DNA of 64,000 nt. Origin: Agromyces mangrovi (GTDB taxonomy: Bacteria > Actinomycetota > Actinomycetes > Actinomycetales > Microbacteriaceae). The number at the start of each line of letters is the position of its first letter. Positions within the stretch are counted from its first letter, which is position 1. A program made the translations under genes and the position numbers. The stretch lies in contig NZ_AP027737.1 of assembly GCF_030296695.1 (NCBI RefSeq), forward strand, positions 1,984,001 through 2,048,000. The letters are read 5' to 3'. This document shows, one piece after another, positions 25,140-32,311 of this stretch. The notes under the pieces are model-generated. The model was not told the DNA's origin. It searched no databases and saw nothing but the letters and a program-made list of their open reading frames with translations.

Positions 25140-26507
25140 ATGAAGTCACCAGCCAAGGCCGCGATCGCGGGCTTCGCCGCGCTCGCCGTCGCCGGCGCGC
25201 TCGCCGGCTGCAGCGCCGACAGCGCGTCATCCGACGACGGACGCGTCGAACTGCGCGTCGCCACCTTCCCGCCCGGCGCCGACGCCGCCGCCTACGAGGC
25301 CTTCGAGTCGCAGGAGGCGCAGTTCGAGGAGGAGCACCCCGACATCGACGTCATCGGCGTCGAGTACGAGTGGGAGGGCCCGACCTTCGCGGCCCAGCTC
25401 GCGGGCGGCAGCCTCCCCGACGTCTTCACGGTGCCGTTCACCGACTCGAAGACCCTGCTCGAGAACGGGCAGCTCACCGACGTGACCGCCGAGGTCGAGG
25501 AGCTCGGGTACACCGACAAGTTCAACCCGATCATCCTCGCCGAGGTGCAGGATGCCGACGGCAACATCTTCGGCTTCCCGCGGCAGGCCTACGCCATGGG
25601 CCTGCACTACAACCGCGCGCTCTTCGAGGCCGCCGGGCTCGACCCCGACAGCCCGCCGACCACGTGGGACGAGGTGCGCGAGGCGGCGAAGGCCATCTCG
25701 GATGCCACGGGCAAGGCCGGGTTCATGGAGATGTCGACCAACAACACCGGCGGCTGGCAGCTCACCGCGGCGACCGTCGCGCGCGGCGGCTCGACGCAGG
25801 AGGACAACGGCGACGGCACGTACACGTCGACCATCGCGAACGAGGCGACCGCGGCGCAGCTGCAGTTCCTGCACGACCTGCGCTGGGAGGACGACTCGCT
25901 GGGCGACAACTACCTGCTCGACTGGGGCAGCATCAACCAGGAGTTCGCCGCCGGCAACATCGGCATGTACTCGTCGGGTTCCGACGTCTACACCGCGCTC
26001 GTGCGCGACTTCGGCCTCTCGCCCGACGACTACGGCCTGACCGTGCTGCCGACCGAGAACGGCGGCGGCACGCTCGGCGGCGGTGACATCGCGGTCGTGA
26101 GCCCCACGGTCGACGAGGCCACCAAGGCCGCGGCGGTCGAGTGGATCGACTGGTACTACATGCAGAAGCTCCTCGACGAGGACGCGGCCGTGCTCGACGC
26201 GAAGACCCTCGCAGACTCGGGCCAGGCCGTGGGCACCCCGGTGCTCCCGGTGCTCGACCGCGCCACCTACGAGGAGTCGCTGGTCTGGATCGAGCCCTAC
26301 GTGAACGTGCCGCTCGACCAGATGGCGCCGTTCACCGAGGCCATCTTCGAGCAGACCCCGGTGGGTGAGCCGAAGGGCAGCACGCAGGAGATCTACGCAC
26401 TGCTCGACCCGCTGGTGCAGGCCGTGCTGACCGACGAGAACGCCGACATCGACGCACTGCTCGAGCAGGCCGACGCCGACGCCCAGGCGATCCTCGACCA
26501 GGGCTGA
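25140..26507 (+). CDS. ABC transporter sugar-binding lipoprotein
   Basis: 455 residues. Signal peptide with lipobox LAGC (Cys at about 24), then a solute-binding fold of the carbohydrate uptake 1 type (VATFPPGADAAAYEAFESQE, PRQAYAMGLHYNRALFEAAGL, TWDEVREAAKAI). It is anchored outside and delivers sugars, probably alpha-glucosides, to the permeases downstream. GAAAGGA precedes the ATG. Confidence 0.93.
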   Translation: MKSPAKAAIAGFAALAVAGALAGCSADSASSDDGRVELRVATFPPGADAAAYEAFESQEAQFEEEHPDIDVIGVEYEWEGPTFAAQLAGGSLPDVFTVPFTDSKTLLENGQLTDVTAEVEELGYTDKFNPIILAEVQDADGNIFGFPRQAYAMGLHYNRALFEAAGLDPDSPPTTWDEVREAAKAISDATGKAGFMEMSTNNTGGWQLTAATVARGGSTQEDNGDGTYTSTIANEATAAQLQFLHDLRWEDDSLGDNYLLDWGSINQEFAAGNIGMYSSGSDVYTALVRDFGLSPDDYGLTVLPTENGGGTLGGGDIAVVSPTVDEATKAAAVEWIDWYYMQKLLDEDAAVLDAKTLADSGQAVGTPVLPVLDRATYEESLVWIEPYVNVPLDQMAPFTEAIFEQTPVGEPKGSTQEIYALLDPLVQAVLTDENADIDALLEQADADAQAILDQG

Positions 26508-26516
26508 GCCACGAGG

Positions 26517-26556
26517 GCGGATGCCGCTGCGGAACCCTTCCCGTTGCGGCATCCGC
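26517..26556 (+). terminator. Intercistronic hairpin after the binding-protein gene
   Basis: Perfect 11-bp stem GCGGATGCCGC / GCGGCATCCGC (26517-26527, 26546-26556) with an 18-nt loop and no T tail. Such hairpins often protect the upstream message so that binding protein is made in excess of permease. Confidence 0.65.
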
Positions 26557-26621
26557 CCGCACCACCCGGCGCGCGGGCACCCTGGCCCGCGCGCCGCACC
26601 GGGAGCGGAAGGAGCACGGGG

Positions 26622-27599
26622 ATGACGATGACCGAACAGGCGCCGCCCGACGAGGCGGCGCCCCCGGCCGGGCGCCCACCGGTGCGCGACGCGCGTGCGC
26701 CGCGGCGCGGCATCCGCTCGTGGATCCGCGGCGGCGGGCTGTCGACGCTGGTCTTCCTGCTGCCGATGCTGTTCGTGTTCGGCGTCTTCAGCTGGTCGCC
26801 GATCGTGCAGTCGGTGGTCATGAGCCTGCAGGTGACGAACCTGCTCGACCCGCCGGAGTGGGTCGGGCTCGACAATTACATCGCCGTGCTGAACGACCCG
26901 CTGCTCGGCAAGGCGGTGCTCAACACCCTGTACTTCGCGGCGCTCGCGCTGCTGTTCGGGTTCCCGCTGCCGCTGTTCATGGCCGTGCTCATGAGCGAGG
27001 TGCGGCGCGGCAAGGGCTTCTACTCGGCGCTCGCGTACCTGCCAGTGGTCGTGCCGCCGGTCGTCGCCGTGCTGCTCTGGAAGTTCTTCTACGCGGGCGG
27101 CGAGAACGGCGTCTTCAACACCGTGCTCGGCTGGGTGGGCATCCCGCCCCAGCCCTGGCTGCAGGATGCCGCGACGGCGATGCCGTCCCTCGTCATCGAG
27201 GCCACGTGGGCCGCCGCCGGCGGCTCGATCATCATCTACCTCGCGGCGCTGCTCAGCGTGCCGCCCGAGCTGTACGACGCCGCCGAGGTCGACGGTGCGG
27301 GCATCTGGAAGAAGGTGTGGCACGTCACCCTTCCGCAGCTGCGGGGCATCCTCTTCATCATGCTCATCCTGCAGGTCATCGCGACCGCGCAGGTGTTCCT
27401 CGAGCCGTACCTGTTCACGGGCGGCGGGCCGAACAACGCGACCATCACGGTGCTGCTGCTCATCTACAAGTACGCCTTCCAGAACAGCCTGGGCGGCGAC
27501 TACGGCGAGGCGACCGCCCTGTCGGTCATGCTCGCGGTGGTGCTCGCGCTCTTCTCCTGGCTGTACTTCAAGCTGACCGACCGGTGGAGCACCTCGTGA
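26622..27599 (+). CDS. ABC sugar transporter permease, MalF-like
   Basis: 325 residues, six membrane helices, EAA loop ELYDAAEVDGAGIWKKVWHVTLPQL at about 224-248. The cytoplasmic N-terminus is Pro/Arg-rich. AAGGAG (26609-26614) is 7 nt before the ATG at 26622. It couples to the binding protein at 25140-26507. No ATPase gene is in this operon, so a shared MsmK/MsiK-type ATPase elsewhere is expected. Confidence 0.93.
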   Translation: MTMTEQAPPDEAAPPAGRPPVRDARAPRRGIRSWIRGGGLSTLVFLLPMLFVFGVFSWSPIVQSVVMSLQVTNLLDPPEWVGLDNYIAVLNDPLLGKAVLNTLYFAALALLFGFPLPLFMAVLMSEVRRGKGFYSALAYLPVVVPPVVAVLLWKFFYAGGENGVFNTVLGWVGIPPQPWLQDAATAMPSLVIEATWAAAGGSIIIYLAALLSVPPELYDAAEVDGAGIWKKVWHVTLPQLRGILFIMLILQVIATAQVFLEPYLFTGGGPNNATITVLLLIYKYAFQNSLGGDYGEATALSVMLAVVLALFSWLYFKLTDRWSTS

Positions 27600-28570
27600 C
27601 GACGACCCAGACCCCCGCCCTGAAGCGCGTCGCCGCGATGCGCGATCGGTTCGCCGACCGCCGCGCCGCCCGCCGCGAGGGCGCCGACGACGACCGCGGC
27701 ATCGTCTCGGCGTTCGACCTGCGCCGCCGCGGCGTGCGCGCGGGCATGCGGGGCGTGCACGTGTTCCTCTTCGCCGGCCTCGTGATCGCGGGCCTCGGGC
27801 CGATCCTCTGGCTCGCGAAGTCGGCCGTCACGCCCACGCAGGACACGCTGACCCAGCCCATGGCGCTCTGGCCGAACGGCATCGACTGGGCGAACCTGTC
27901 GACGGCGTGGAACGACATCCACATCGACCAGTACTTCTTCAACACCGTGGCGATCGCGCTCGGCGCCTGGTTCTTCCAGCTCTTCGTCGCGACGACGGCC
28001 GGCTACGCGCTCTCCGTGCTGCGGCCGAAGTACGCGCCCATCCTGAACGGCCTCGTGCTGGCGACGCTGTTCATCCCGGCGGTCGTGCTGCTCGTGCCGC
28101 TGTACCTCACGATCGTGAACCCGCCGCTCATCGGCCGCGACTTCTCGCTGCTGAACAACTACCTCGCGGTGTGGCTGCCGATGGCCGCGAACGCGTTCAA
28201 CATCCTCATCGTGAAGCGGTTCTTCGACAACCTGCCGCGCGAGGTGTTCGAGGCCGCCCGCACCGACGGGGCGGGGCCCTTCCGCATGTTCTGGTCGATC
28301 GTGCTGCCCATGTCGAAGCCGATCCTCGGCGTCGTCTCGGTGTTCGCGGTGATCGCCGCGTGGAAGGACTTCCTCTGGCCGCTGCTCGTGCTGCCGAACC
28401 CGGCGGTGCAGCCGCTGTCGGTGCGCCTGCCGGCCGTGCAGTCGCAGACCGAGCTCGATGTGTTCCTCGCCGCGCTCGCGATCTCGACCATCATCCCGAT
28501 CGCCATGTTCCTGGTCTTCCAGGGGGTGTTCCTGCGCAGCGCGGGCCTCGGCGGGGCGGTGAAGGGGTGA
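27596..28570 (+). CDS. ABC sugar transporter permease, MalG-like
   Basis: 324 residues, six membrane helices after a charged N-terminal region of about 55 residues; EAA loop EVFEAARTDGAGPFRMFWSIVLPM near 220. The GTG at 27596 overlaps the stop of the MalF-like gene (GTGA) and has GGTGGAG 7 nt upstream. Last gene of the alpha-glucoside operon. Confidence 0.93.
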   Translation: MTTTQTPALKRVAAMRDRFADRRAARREGADDDRGIVSAFDLRRRGVRAGMRGVHVFLFAGLVIAGLGPILWLAKSAVTPTQDTLTQPMALWPNGIDWANLSTAWNDIHIDQYFFNTVAIALGAWFFQLFVATTAGYALSVLRPKYAPILNGLVLATLFIPAVVLLVPLYLTIVNPPLIGRDFSLLNNYLAVWLPMAANAFNILIVKRFFDNLPREVFEAARTDGAGPFRMFWSIVLPMSKPILGVVSVFAVIAAWKDFLWPLLVLPNPAVQPLSVRLPAVQSQTELDVFLAALAISTIIPIAMFLVFQGVFLRSAGLGGAVKG

Positions 28571-28604
28571 CGGGCGGATGACACGCGCGGGCGCTCGCGC
28601 CCGA

Positions 28605-28634
28605 TTGGCGCCGCGCGCCGGTGTCGGATAGACT
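28605..28634 (+). promoter_or_regulatory. Promoter of tRNA-Arg
   Basis: TTGGCG (28605-28610), 18-bp spacer, TAGACT (28629-28634). The 5' leader before the tRNA holds a small perfect hairpin (CCCGCG / CGCGGG). Confidence 0.6.
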
Positions 28635-28677
28635 CTCCGGGTTGCCCGCGGTGATCTGAACGCGGGAAACGCAGCCG

Positions 28678-28750
28678 GCGCCCGTAGCTCAATGGATAGA
28701 GCATCTGACTACGGATCAGAAGGTTGGGGGTTCGAGTCCCTCCGGGCGCG
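28678..28750 (+). tRNA. tRNA-Arg (anticodon ACG)
   Basis: 73 nt. Acceptor GCGCCCG/CGGGCGC, D arm GCTC-AATGGATA-GAGC, anticodon stem TCTGA/TCAGA around CTACGGA with ACG at 28711-28713 (A34 is edited to inosine by TadA, encoded at 44839), T loop GTTCGAG. CCA is not encoded. Confidence 0.97.
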
Positions 28751-28769
28751 CACTGTGTTGAGACAGTAG

Positions 28770-28806
28770 CGAAGGGCCCGCGCATCGCGCGGGTCCTTCG
28801 TGGTTT
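28770..28806 (+). terminator. Terminator after tRNA-Arg
   Basis: 14-bp stem CGAAGGGCCCGCGC / GCGCGGGTCCTTCG with one G-U pair and a 3-nt loop, followed by TGGTTT. Confidence 0.8.
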
Positions 28807-28933
28807 CCCGAGAATTCCTGCGTCCTCCGCATTCATATGACGTCGGGTCGGGTTAGGCTTCCTGCACGCACCGCTGTCGCCTCCCGCGACGCGGTGCGTG
28901 CGTCGATCGCACCGGTCCAGGCAGGGGGCTTGG

Positions 28934-30229
28934 GTGGAACAGCGGCAGGTCATCGAGGTGGGGGAGGCGCCCCCGCCCCCATCGCCGACCCCGTCCGCGC
29001 GCCGGGCGGGGTGGCTGAGGAGCCCGTCGCCCGCGGTCACGGCGGCCATGCGCCGGGTGCTCGCCGCGCTCACGGCCCTCATGGTCGGAATCGCCGTCGA
29101 TCACCTCGTCGCGGGCGAGGCGCCCATGCAGACCGTACTCGGGCTCGCCTGCGCCGCCGTCGCGGCGGCCTGCGCGTTCGTCGCACTGCTGGTCGCATCG
29201 GCCTCCGACGAGGGGCTCGAGCTGCTGCGGAAGGCGGGGCTCGCGCCGCCGACCCGGGGCGGGCGCGCGGCCATCGTGGCATCCGTCTGGTTCATCGTCG
29301 TGGGGCTCTGCGTGCACTTCGCTGGCGAGGCCTTCGCGCCGTTGCCGGGCGGTGCCTGGATCGCCGCGGCGGTATTCGGTTCCGGGCTCGCGGCGCTGAC
29401 CTACCACGTGCACCATCGCGCGCTCGACCACGACGGCTACCGCACCTTCAACCTCGTGGCCATGGTGCTCGCGGCCGGCAGCCTCGCCGCGATGAGCACG
29501 ACGAGCCACACCGACTGGTGGGCGCTGAACTTCTCGACGCTCGGCACGGGCGACGACCTCGCGGCGTTCTGCTTCAACGCCTGCATCGTGGTGGCGGGCA
29601 CCGCGATGGCCGGCCTCGCCCGGGTGCTCACGCACTCGCTGGAGGACCCGCGCTACCGCGCCCGTCGCGGCGGCGTGGTCTTCGTGCGCACCTGCATCGT
29701 GCTGCTCGGCGCGTCGCTCGCGGGCGTCGGGCTCGTGCCGATCGACACCGCCACCGACCTGCACAACGCCTTCGCGCTCGGGGCTGCGGTGTGCTTCGCC
29801 GTGCCCGCGCTCGCCCTGAAGATCGCGGTTCCCGGAATCTCGAACCGACTCGTCGCCGTCTCGCTGGTGCTGGTCGGGGTCGAGGCCACCGCGATGGTGC
29901 TCTACGACGGGCTCGGCCTGTTCAACCTCACGGTCTTCGAGCTGGTCGCGTTCGCGCTCGTGTTCGTGTGGCTGATCGCGGTCGCGGTGCTCACGATGGT
30001 CACGGTCGACGCGACCCACGCCGAGCGTGCCGGCGCACGTGCGGAGCGTCGCGTGGCCCGGCCACTGCGCCCGCGCCAGCTACGCACGCTGCGCATGGCT
30101 CGGCTGCGGGGTCGGCAGGATCAGGTGCACCGGCGAGCGCGGGCGCTCAGCCGTGCGGCGGGCCGTGTGCCGCGGCCCAGGGTGGTTCGCCCACGGCGGA
30201 CGCCACGACTTAGCACTCTCGGGTGGTGA
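28934..30229 (+). CDS. DUF998-like polytopic membrane protein
   Basis: 431 residues with about ten membrane helices between residues 35 and 365. The DUF998 pattern (NFSTLGTGDDLAAFCFNACI and GLVPIDTATDLHNAFALG) is recognisable. The cytoplasmic C-terminus (about 370-431) is very Arg-rich and its last codons lie inside the CIRCE element of hsp20. GTG at 28934 is the best placed start, though its ribosome site is weak. Function unknown. Confidence 0.72.
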   Translation: MEQRQVIEVGEAPPPPSPTPSARRAGWLRSPSPAVTAAMRRVLAALTALMVGIAVDHLVAGEAPMQTVLGLACAAVAAACAFVALLVASASDEGLELLRKAGLAPPTRGGRAAIVASVWFIVVGLCVHFAGEAFAPLPGGAWIAAAVFGSGLAALTYHVHHRALDHDGYRTFNLVAMVLAAGSLAAMSTTSHTDWWALNFSTLGTGDDLAAFCFNACIVVAGTAMAGLARVLTHSLEDPRYRARRGGVVFVRTCIVLLGASLAGVGLVPIDTATDLHNAFALGAAVCFAVPALALKIAVPGISNRLVAVSLVLVGVEATAMVLYDGLGLFNLTVFELVAFALVFVWLIAVAVLTMVTVDATHAERAGARAERRVARPLRPRQLRTLRMARLRGRQDQVHRRARALSRAAGRVPRPRVVRPRRTPRLSTLGW

Positions 30230-30236
30230 GTGCTAA
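30210..30236. promoter_or_regulatory. CIRCE element (HrcA operator) of hsp20
   Basis: TTAGCACTC-N9-GAGTGCTAA, an exact match to the CIRCE consensus. TTAGCA and TAATCT (30234-30239), spaced 18 bp, form a plausible promoter lying within it. HrcA, the cognate repressor, is not in the window. Confidence 0.95.
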
Positions 30237-30241
30237 TCTGG

Positions 30242-30274
30242 GAACAAGTTGAGTCGAGCTGACTCAACTTGTTC
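30242..30274. promoter_or_regulatory. HAIR-type element (HspR operator) of hsp20
   Basis: Perfect 14-bp inverted repeat GAACAAGTTGAGTC / GACTCAACTTGTTC around GAGCT. It contains TTGAGT-N7-ACTCAA, the HspR-associated inverted repeat core. It starts 5 bp after CIRCE, at the expected transcription start. Confidence 0.85.
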
Positions 30275-30322
30275 GGAGTCACCCGACCCCGAACCGTCAT
30301 CACGACGCAGAGGAGACTGGAG

Positions 30323-30757
30323 ATGGCAACCACCTACGACGCATTCCGCGACCTCGACCGTGTCGCGTCCGCGCTCTTCGACACTCGACGCGGCCCGCGG
30401 CGCATGCCGATGGACCTCTACCGCGACGGCGACCACTACGTGCTCACCGCCGACCTCCCGGGCATCGACCCGGGCTCGGTCGACATCGACGTCGACGGCC
30501 AGCTGCTGACCATCCGCGCCGAGCGCACCCTGCCGTCCGGAGAGGGCGTGAAGTGGATCACCCGCGAGCGCGAGGCGGCGAGCTTCCTGCGCCAGCTGAA
30601 CCTCGGCCAGGGCGTCGACACCGAGCGCATCTCGGCCCGCTACGACAACGGCGTGCTGAGCGTGCAGATCCCGGTGAGCGAGAAGGCGAAGCCGCGCAAG
30701 GTCGCGGTCGAGACGACGGATGCTTCCGCCAGGGAGGTCACGCCGGTAGAGTCGTGA
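30323..30757 (+). CDS. hsp20: Hsp20 family small heat shock protein
   Basis: 144 residues. Alpha-crystallin domain at about 30-125 (DLYRDGDHYVLTADLPGID, VDIDVDGQLLTIRAERTL, RISARYDNGVLSVQIPVSEKAK); the C-terminal anchoring IPV motif is present as IPVS. ATP-independent holdase for unfolded proteins. AGGAGA lies 6-7 nt before the ATG. Both CIRCE and HAIR control its promoter. Confidence 0.95.
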   Translation: MATTYDAFRDLDRVASALFDTRRGPRRMPMDLYRDGDHYVLTADLPGIDPGSVDIDVDGQLLTIRAERTLPSGEGVKWITREREAASFLRQLNLGQGVDTERISARYDNGVLSVQIPVSEKAKPRKVAVETTDASAREVTPVES

Positions 30758-31083
30758 CCCTGATGGGCGACGACGTGGGCACGGGCGAGCAGCTCACCTA
30801 CGCGCGCAACGACGACGAGAGCCGTTTCGAGATCTTCCTCGGAACGGCTCTCGCCGGCTTCTCCGAGTTCAAGGAGCGCGGCGACCGCATCACGTTCCTG
30901 CACACCGAGGTCTTCGACCGGTACGAGGGGCAGGGCATCGGCAGCCAGCTCGCCCGGTTCGTGCTCGACGACGCCGTCGCCCGCGGGCTGCTGATCGTGC
31001 CGCGCTGCCCGTTCATCGCCGCGTACCTCCGCCGCCACGAGGAGTACGAGGACCACGTGCGCTGGCCCCCGCGCGCGCCCTGA
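30754..31083 (+). CDS. GNAT-like N-acetyltransferase (YidJ/Acetyltransf_CG type)
   Basis: 109 residues. The compact GNAT fold has HTEVFDRYEGQGIGSQLARF (acetyl-CoA loop GQGIGS) and the C-terminal CPFIAAYLRRHEEYEDHV, typical of the short Acetyltransf_CG group. Overlaps the hsp20 stop by 4 bp (GTGA at 30754-30757), so it is probably co-expressed on heat shock; ATG at 30763 is an alternative start. Substrate unknown. Confidence 0.82.
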   Translation: MTLMGDDVGTGEQLTYARNDDESRFEIFLGTALAGFSEFKERGDRITFLHTEVFDRYEGQGIGSQLARFVLDDAVARGLLIVPRCPFIAAYLRRHEEYEDHVRWPPRAP

Positions 31084-31451
31084 GCCGCCCGGTCGCGAAC
31101 GAGTCCGCGCCGCCCCCGTACGGGGACTGTCCGTGGCATCCGCCCGGTCGTAATCTGGCCCCACCGACCCCGGACGGGCGAGGTGCGACCCAGAGCAGCG
31201 ACGGCGGCGGGCGAGCGATGCCCGCAGACACAGCCGCTCCCGGACGAAAGGGGATCGGGCCCGGTGCCCCGGGCTCGCCGCCGGCTCCGGAGTCGCGGCG
31301 GCAGTACCCGTGCCCCTGCGACACGTTGTCATCCGATGGGTCCGCGTTCACCGTCCCGGCTCCCGAAGTTCGGGTCGGGCGCCGGAACCGAGTCCGGGGG
31401 AGTCGAGGAGGGGTGAGGGGGTAGGGCCCTCGCCCCTTACTCGACGCGCGC
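31084..31451. other. Intergenic stretch without a supported gene; terminator-like hairpin at 31410-31436
   Basis: Short frames here have no ribosome site or family resemblance. GGGGTGAGGG (31410-31419) pairs with CCCTCGCCCC (31427-31436) with one G-U, placed to end the marR transcript. TAATCT at 31151-31156 could be a -10 box for an unknown plus-strand transcript. Confidence 0.4.
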
Positions 31452-31898
31452 TCAGTCGGTGGCGGCGACGCCGCTGCGCAGCTTGTCGCAGAGCGCGGTG
31501 AGCTGCGCGAGTTCGTCTGCGTCGAGCCCGTCGCCCATGTGGCCGGAGATGCTCTCCATGTGCTCGAGCGCCACGCGCCGGAACACCTCGAACCCGCTCT
31601 CCGTCAGGGTGACGATCGTGCCCCGCCCGTCGGCCGGGTCGTCGCTCTTCGCGAGGTACCCGCGCGCGGTGAGGCGGTCGACGAGCCGGCTCACGCTCGG
31701 CTGGGTGATGAGCACGTGCGTGTTGAGGTCCTTCAGGCGCAGCTGGTGGCCGGGATGCCGCGAGAGGTTGAACATCACGTCGTACTCGTTGAGCGAGATG
31801 ATCTCCGAGGGGAACTCCGCCTGCAGCCGGCGCATCACCGTGACCTGGGCGCGGAACAGCGACTCCCACGCGGCGACCGCGGTCGTGCGCTTCGACAC
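31452..31898 (-). CDS. MarR family transcriptional regulator
   Basis: 148 residues. Winged helix with LKDLNTHVLITQPSVSRLVDRLTARGYLAKSDDPADGRGTIV split over about 60-105, flanked by dimerisation helices. GGGGAGGAACC precedes the GTG at 31898. The palindrome at 31911-31933 covers its own -10 (TATTGT on the minus strand), suggesting autoregulation. Targets unknown; the divergent neighbour is a GMC oxidoreductase. Confidence 0.88.
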   Translation of the reverse strand: MSKRTTAVAAWESLFRAQVTVMRRLQAEFPSEIISLNEYDVMFNLSRHPGHQLRLKDLNTHVLITQPSVSRLVDRLTARGYLAKSDDPADGRGTIVTLTESGFEVFRRVALEHMESISGHMGDGLDADELAQLTALCDKLRSGVAATD

Positions 31899-31910
31899 GG
31901 TTCCTCCCCT

Positions 31911-31933
31911 CGTTGCTCCCACAATAGGCAACG
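31911..31933. promoter_or_regulatory. Candidate MarR operator overlapping its own promoter
   Basis: CGTTGC-N11-GCAACG. Read on the minus strand the spacer includes TATTGT, a good -10 for the marR gene starting at 31898. Confidence 0.55.
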
Positions 31934-31950
31934 CCGGGCTGGTCGCGCTC

Positions 31951-32041
31951 TCACCCGTCCGGGTGGCACGAAACGAGGGTGTCGCGGACCCGGTACTGGA
32001 GACGGGTGAGGGCCGGTCGTAGAGGCTGACGACCGGCCCTC
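31951..32041 (+). other. Structured intergenic region with two stable stems
   Basis: TCACCCGTC (31951-31959) pairs with GACGGGTGA (32001-32009), enclosing a smaller CGGGT/ACCCG stem. A perfect 13-bp stem follows (32008-32020 with 32029-32041, loop AGAGGCTG) and then TCCCTT. It lies in the divergent marR/GMC region, where no coding gene would need a terminator. It could be a small RNA with its terminator or a structured leader; no known riboswitch class was recognised. Confidence 0.4.
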
Positions 32042-32163
32042 TCCCTTGCACCAAGAGTGTCCTGCAATCACATTCCGCGCCGCCTGCCACAGCAAACAGG
32101 TGGCGCACAACGAATATATAACGGAACGGTAACGGGCGCTAGTTATCAATCTGAGATTTTTCG

Positions 32164-32179
32164 ACGAATCCGGATTCGT
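32164..32179. promoter_or_regulatory. 16-bp perfect palindrome upstream of the GMC oxidoreductase
   Basis: ACGAATCCGGATTCGT is fully self-complementary and lies about 85 bp upstream of a likely promoter (TTGCGC 32248-32253, 18-bp gap, CATGCT 32272-32277). Candidate operator; regulator unknown. Confidence 0.45.
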
Positions 32180-32311
32180 GCCCGTCGAGGGGTCCCCGGG
32201 CGCCTGGCCGCGATCCGGAAACGATGTGATCGTCCATTAACTTTTTCTTGCGCTCGGGCCGCGGCGCACGGCATGCTTGCCGCAGCAATGACGCGACCCT
32301 GGGAGAGATCC

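Noticed and set aside
31084..31451. Small plus-strand ORFs such as 31218-31424
   Set aside because: No ribosome site, biased low-complexity translations and no resemblance to a known family.
31951..32041. Fluoride, guanidine or cyclic-di-AMP riboswitch
   Set aside because: Core conserved nucleotides of these classes could not be matched; only generic stems are supported.
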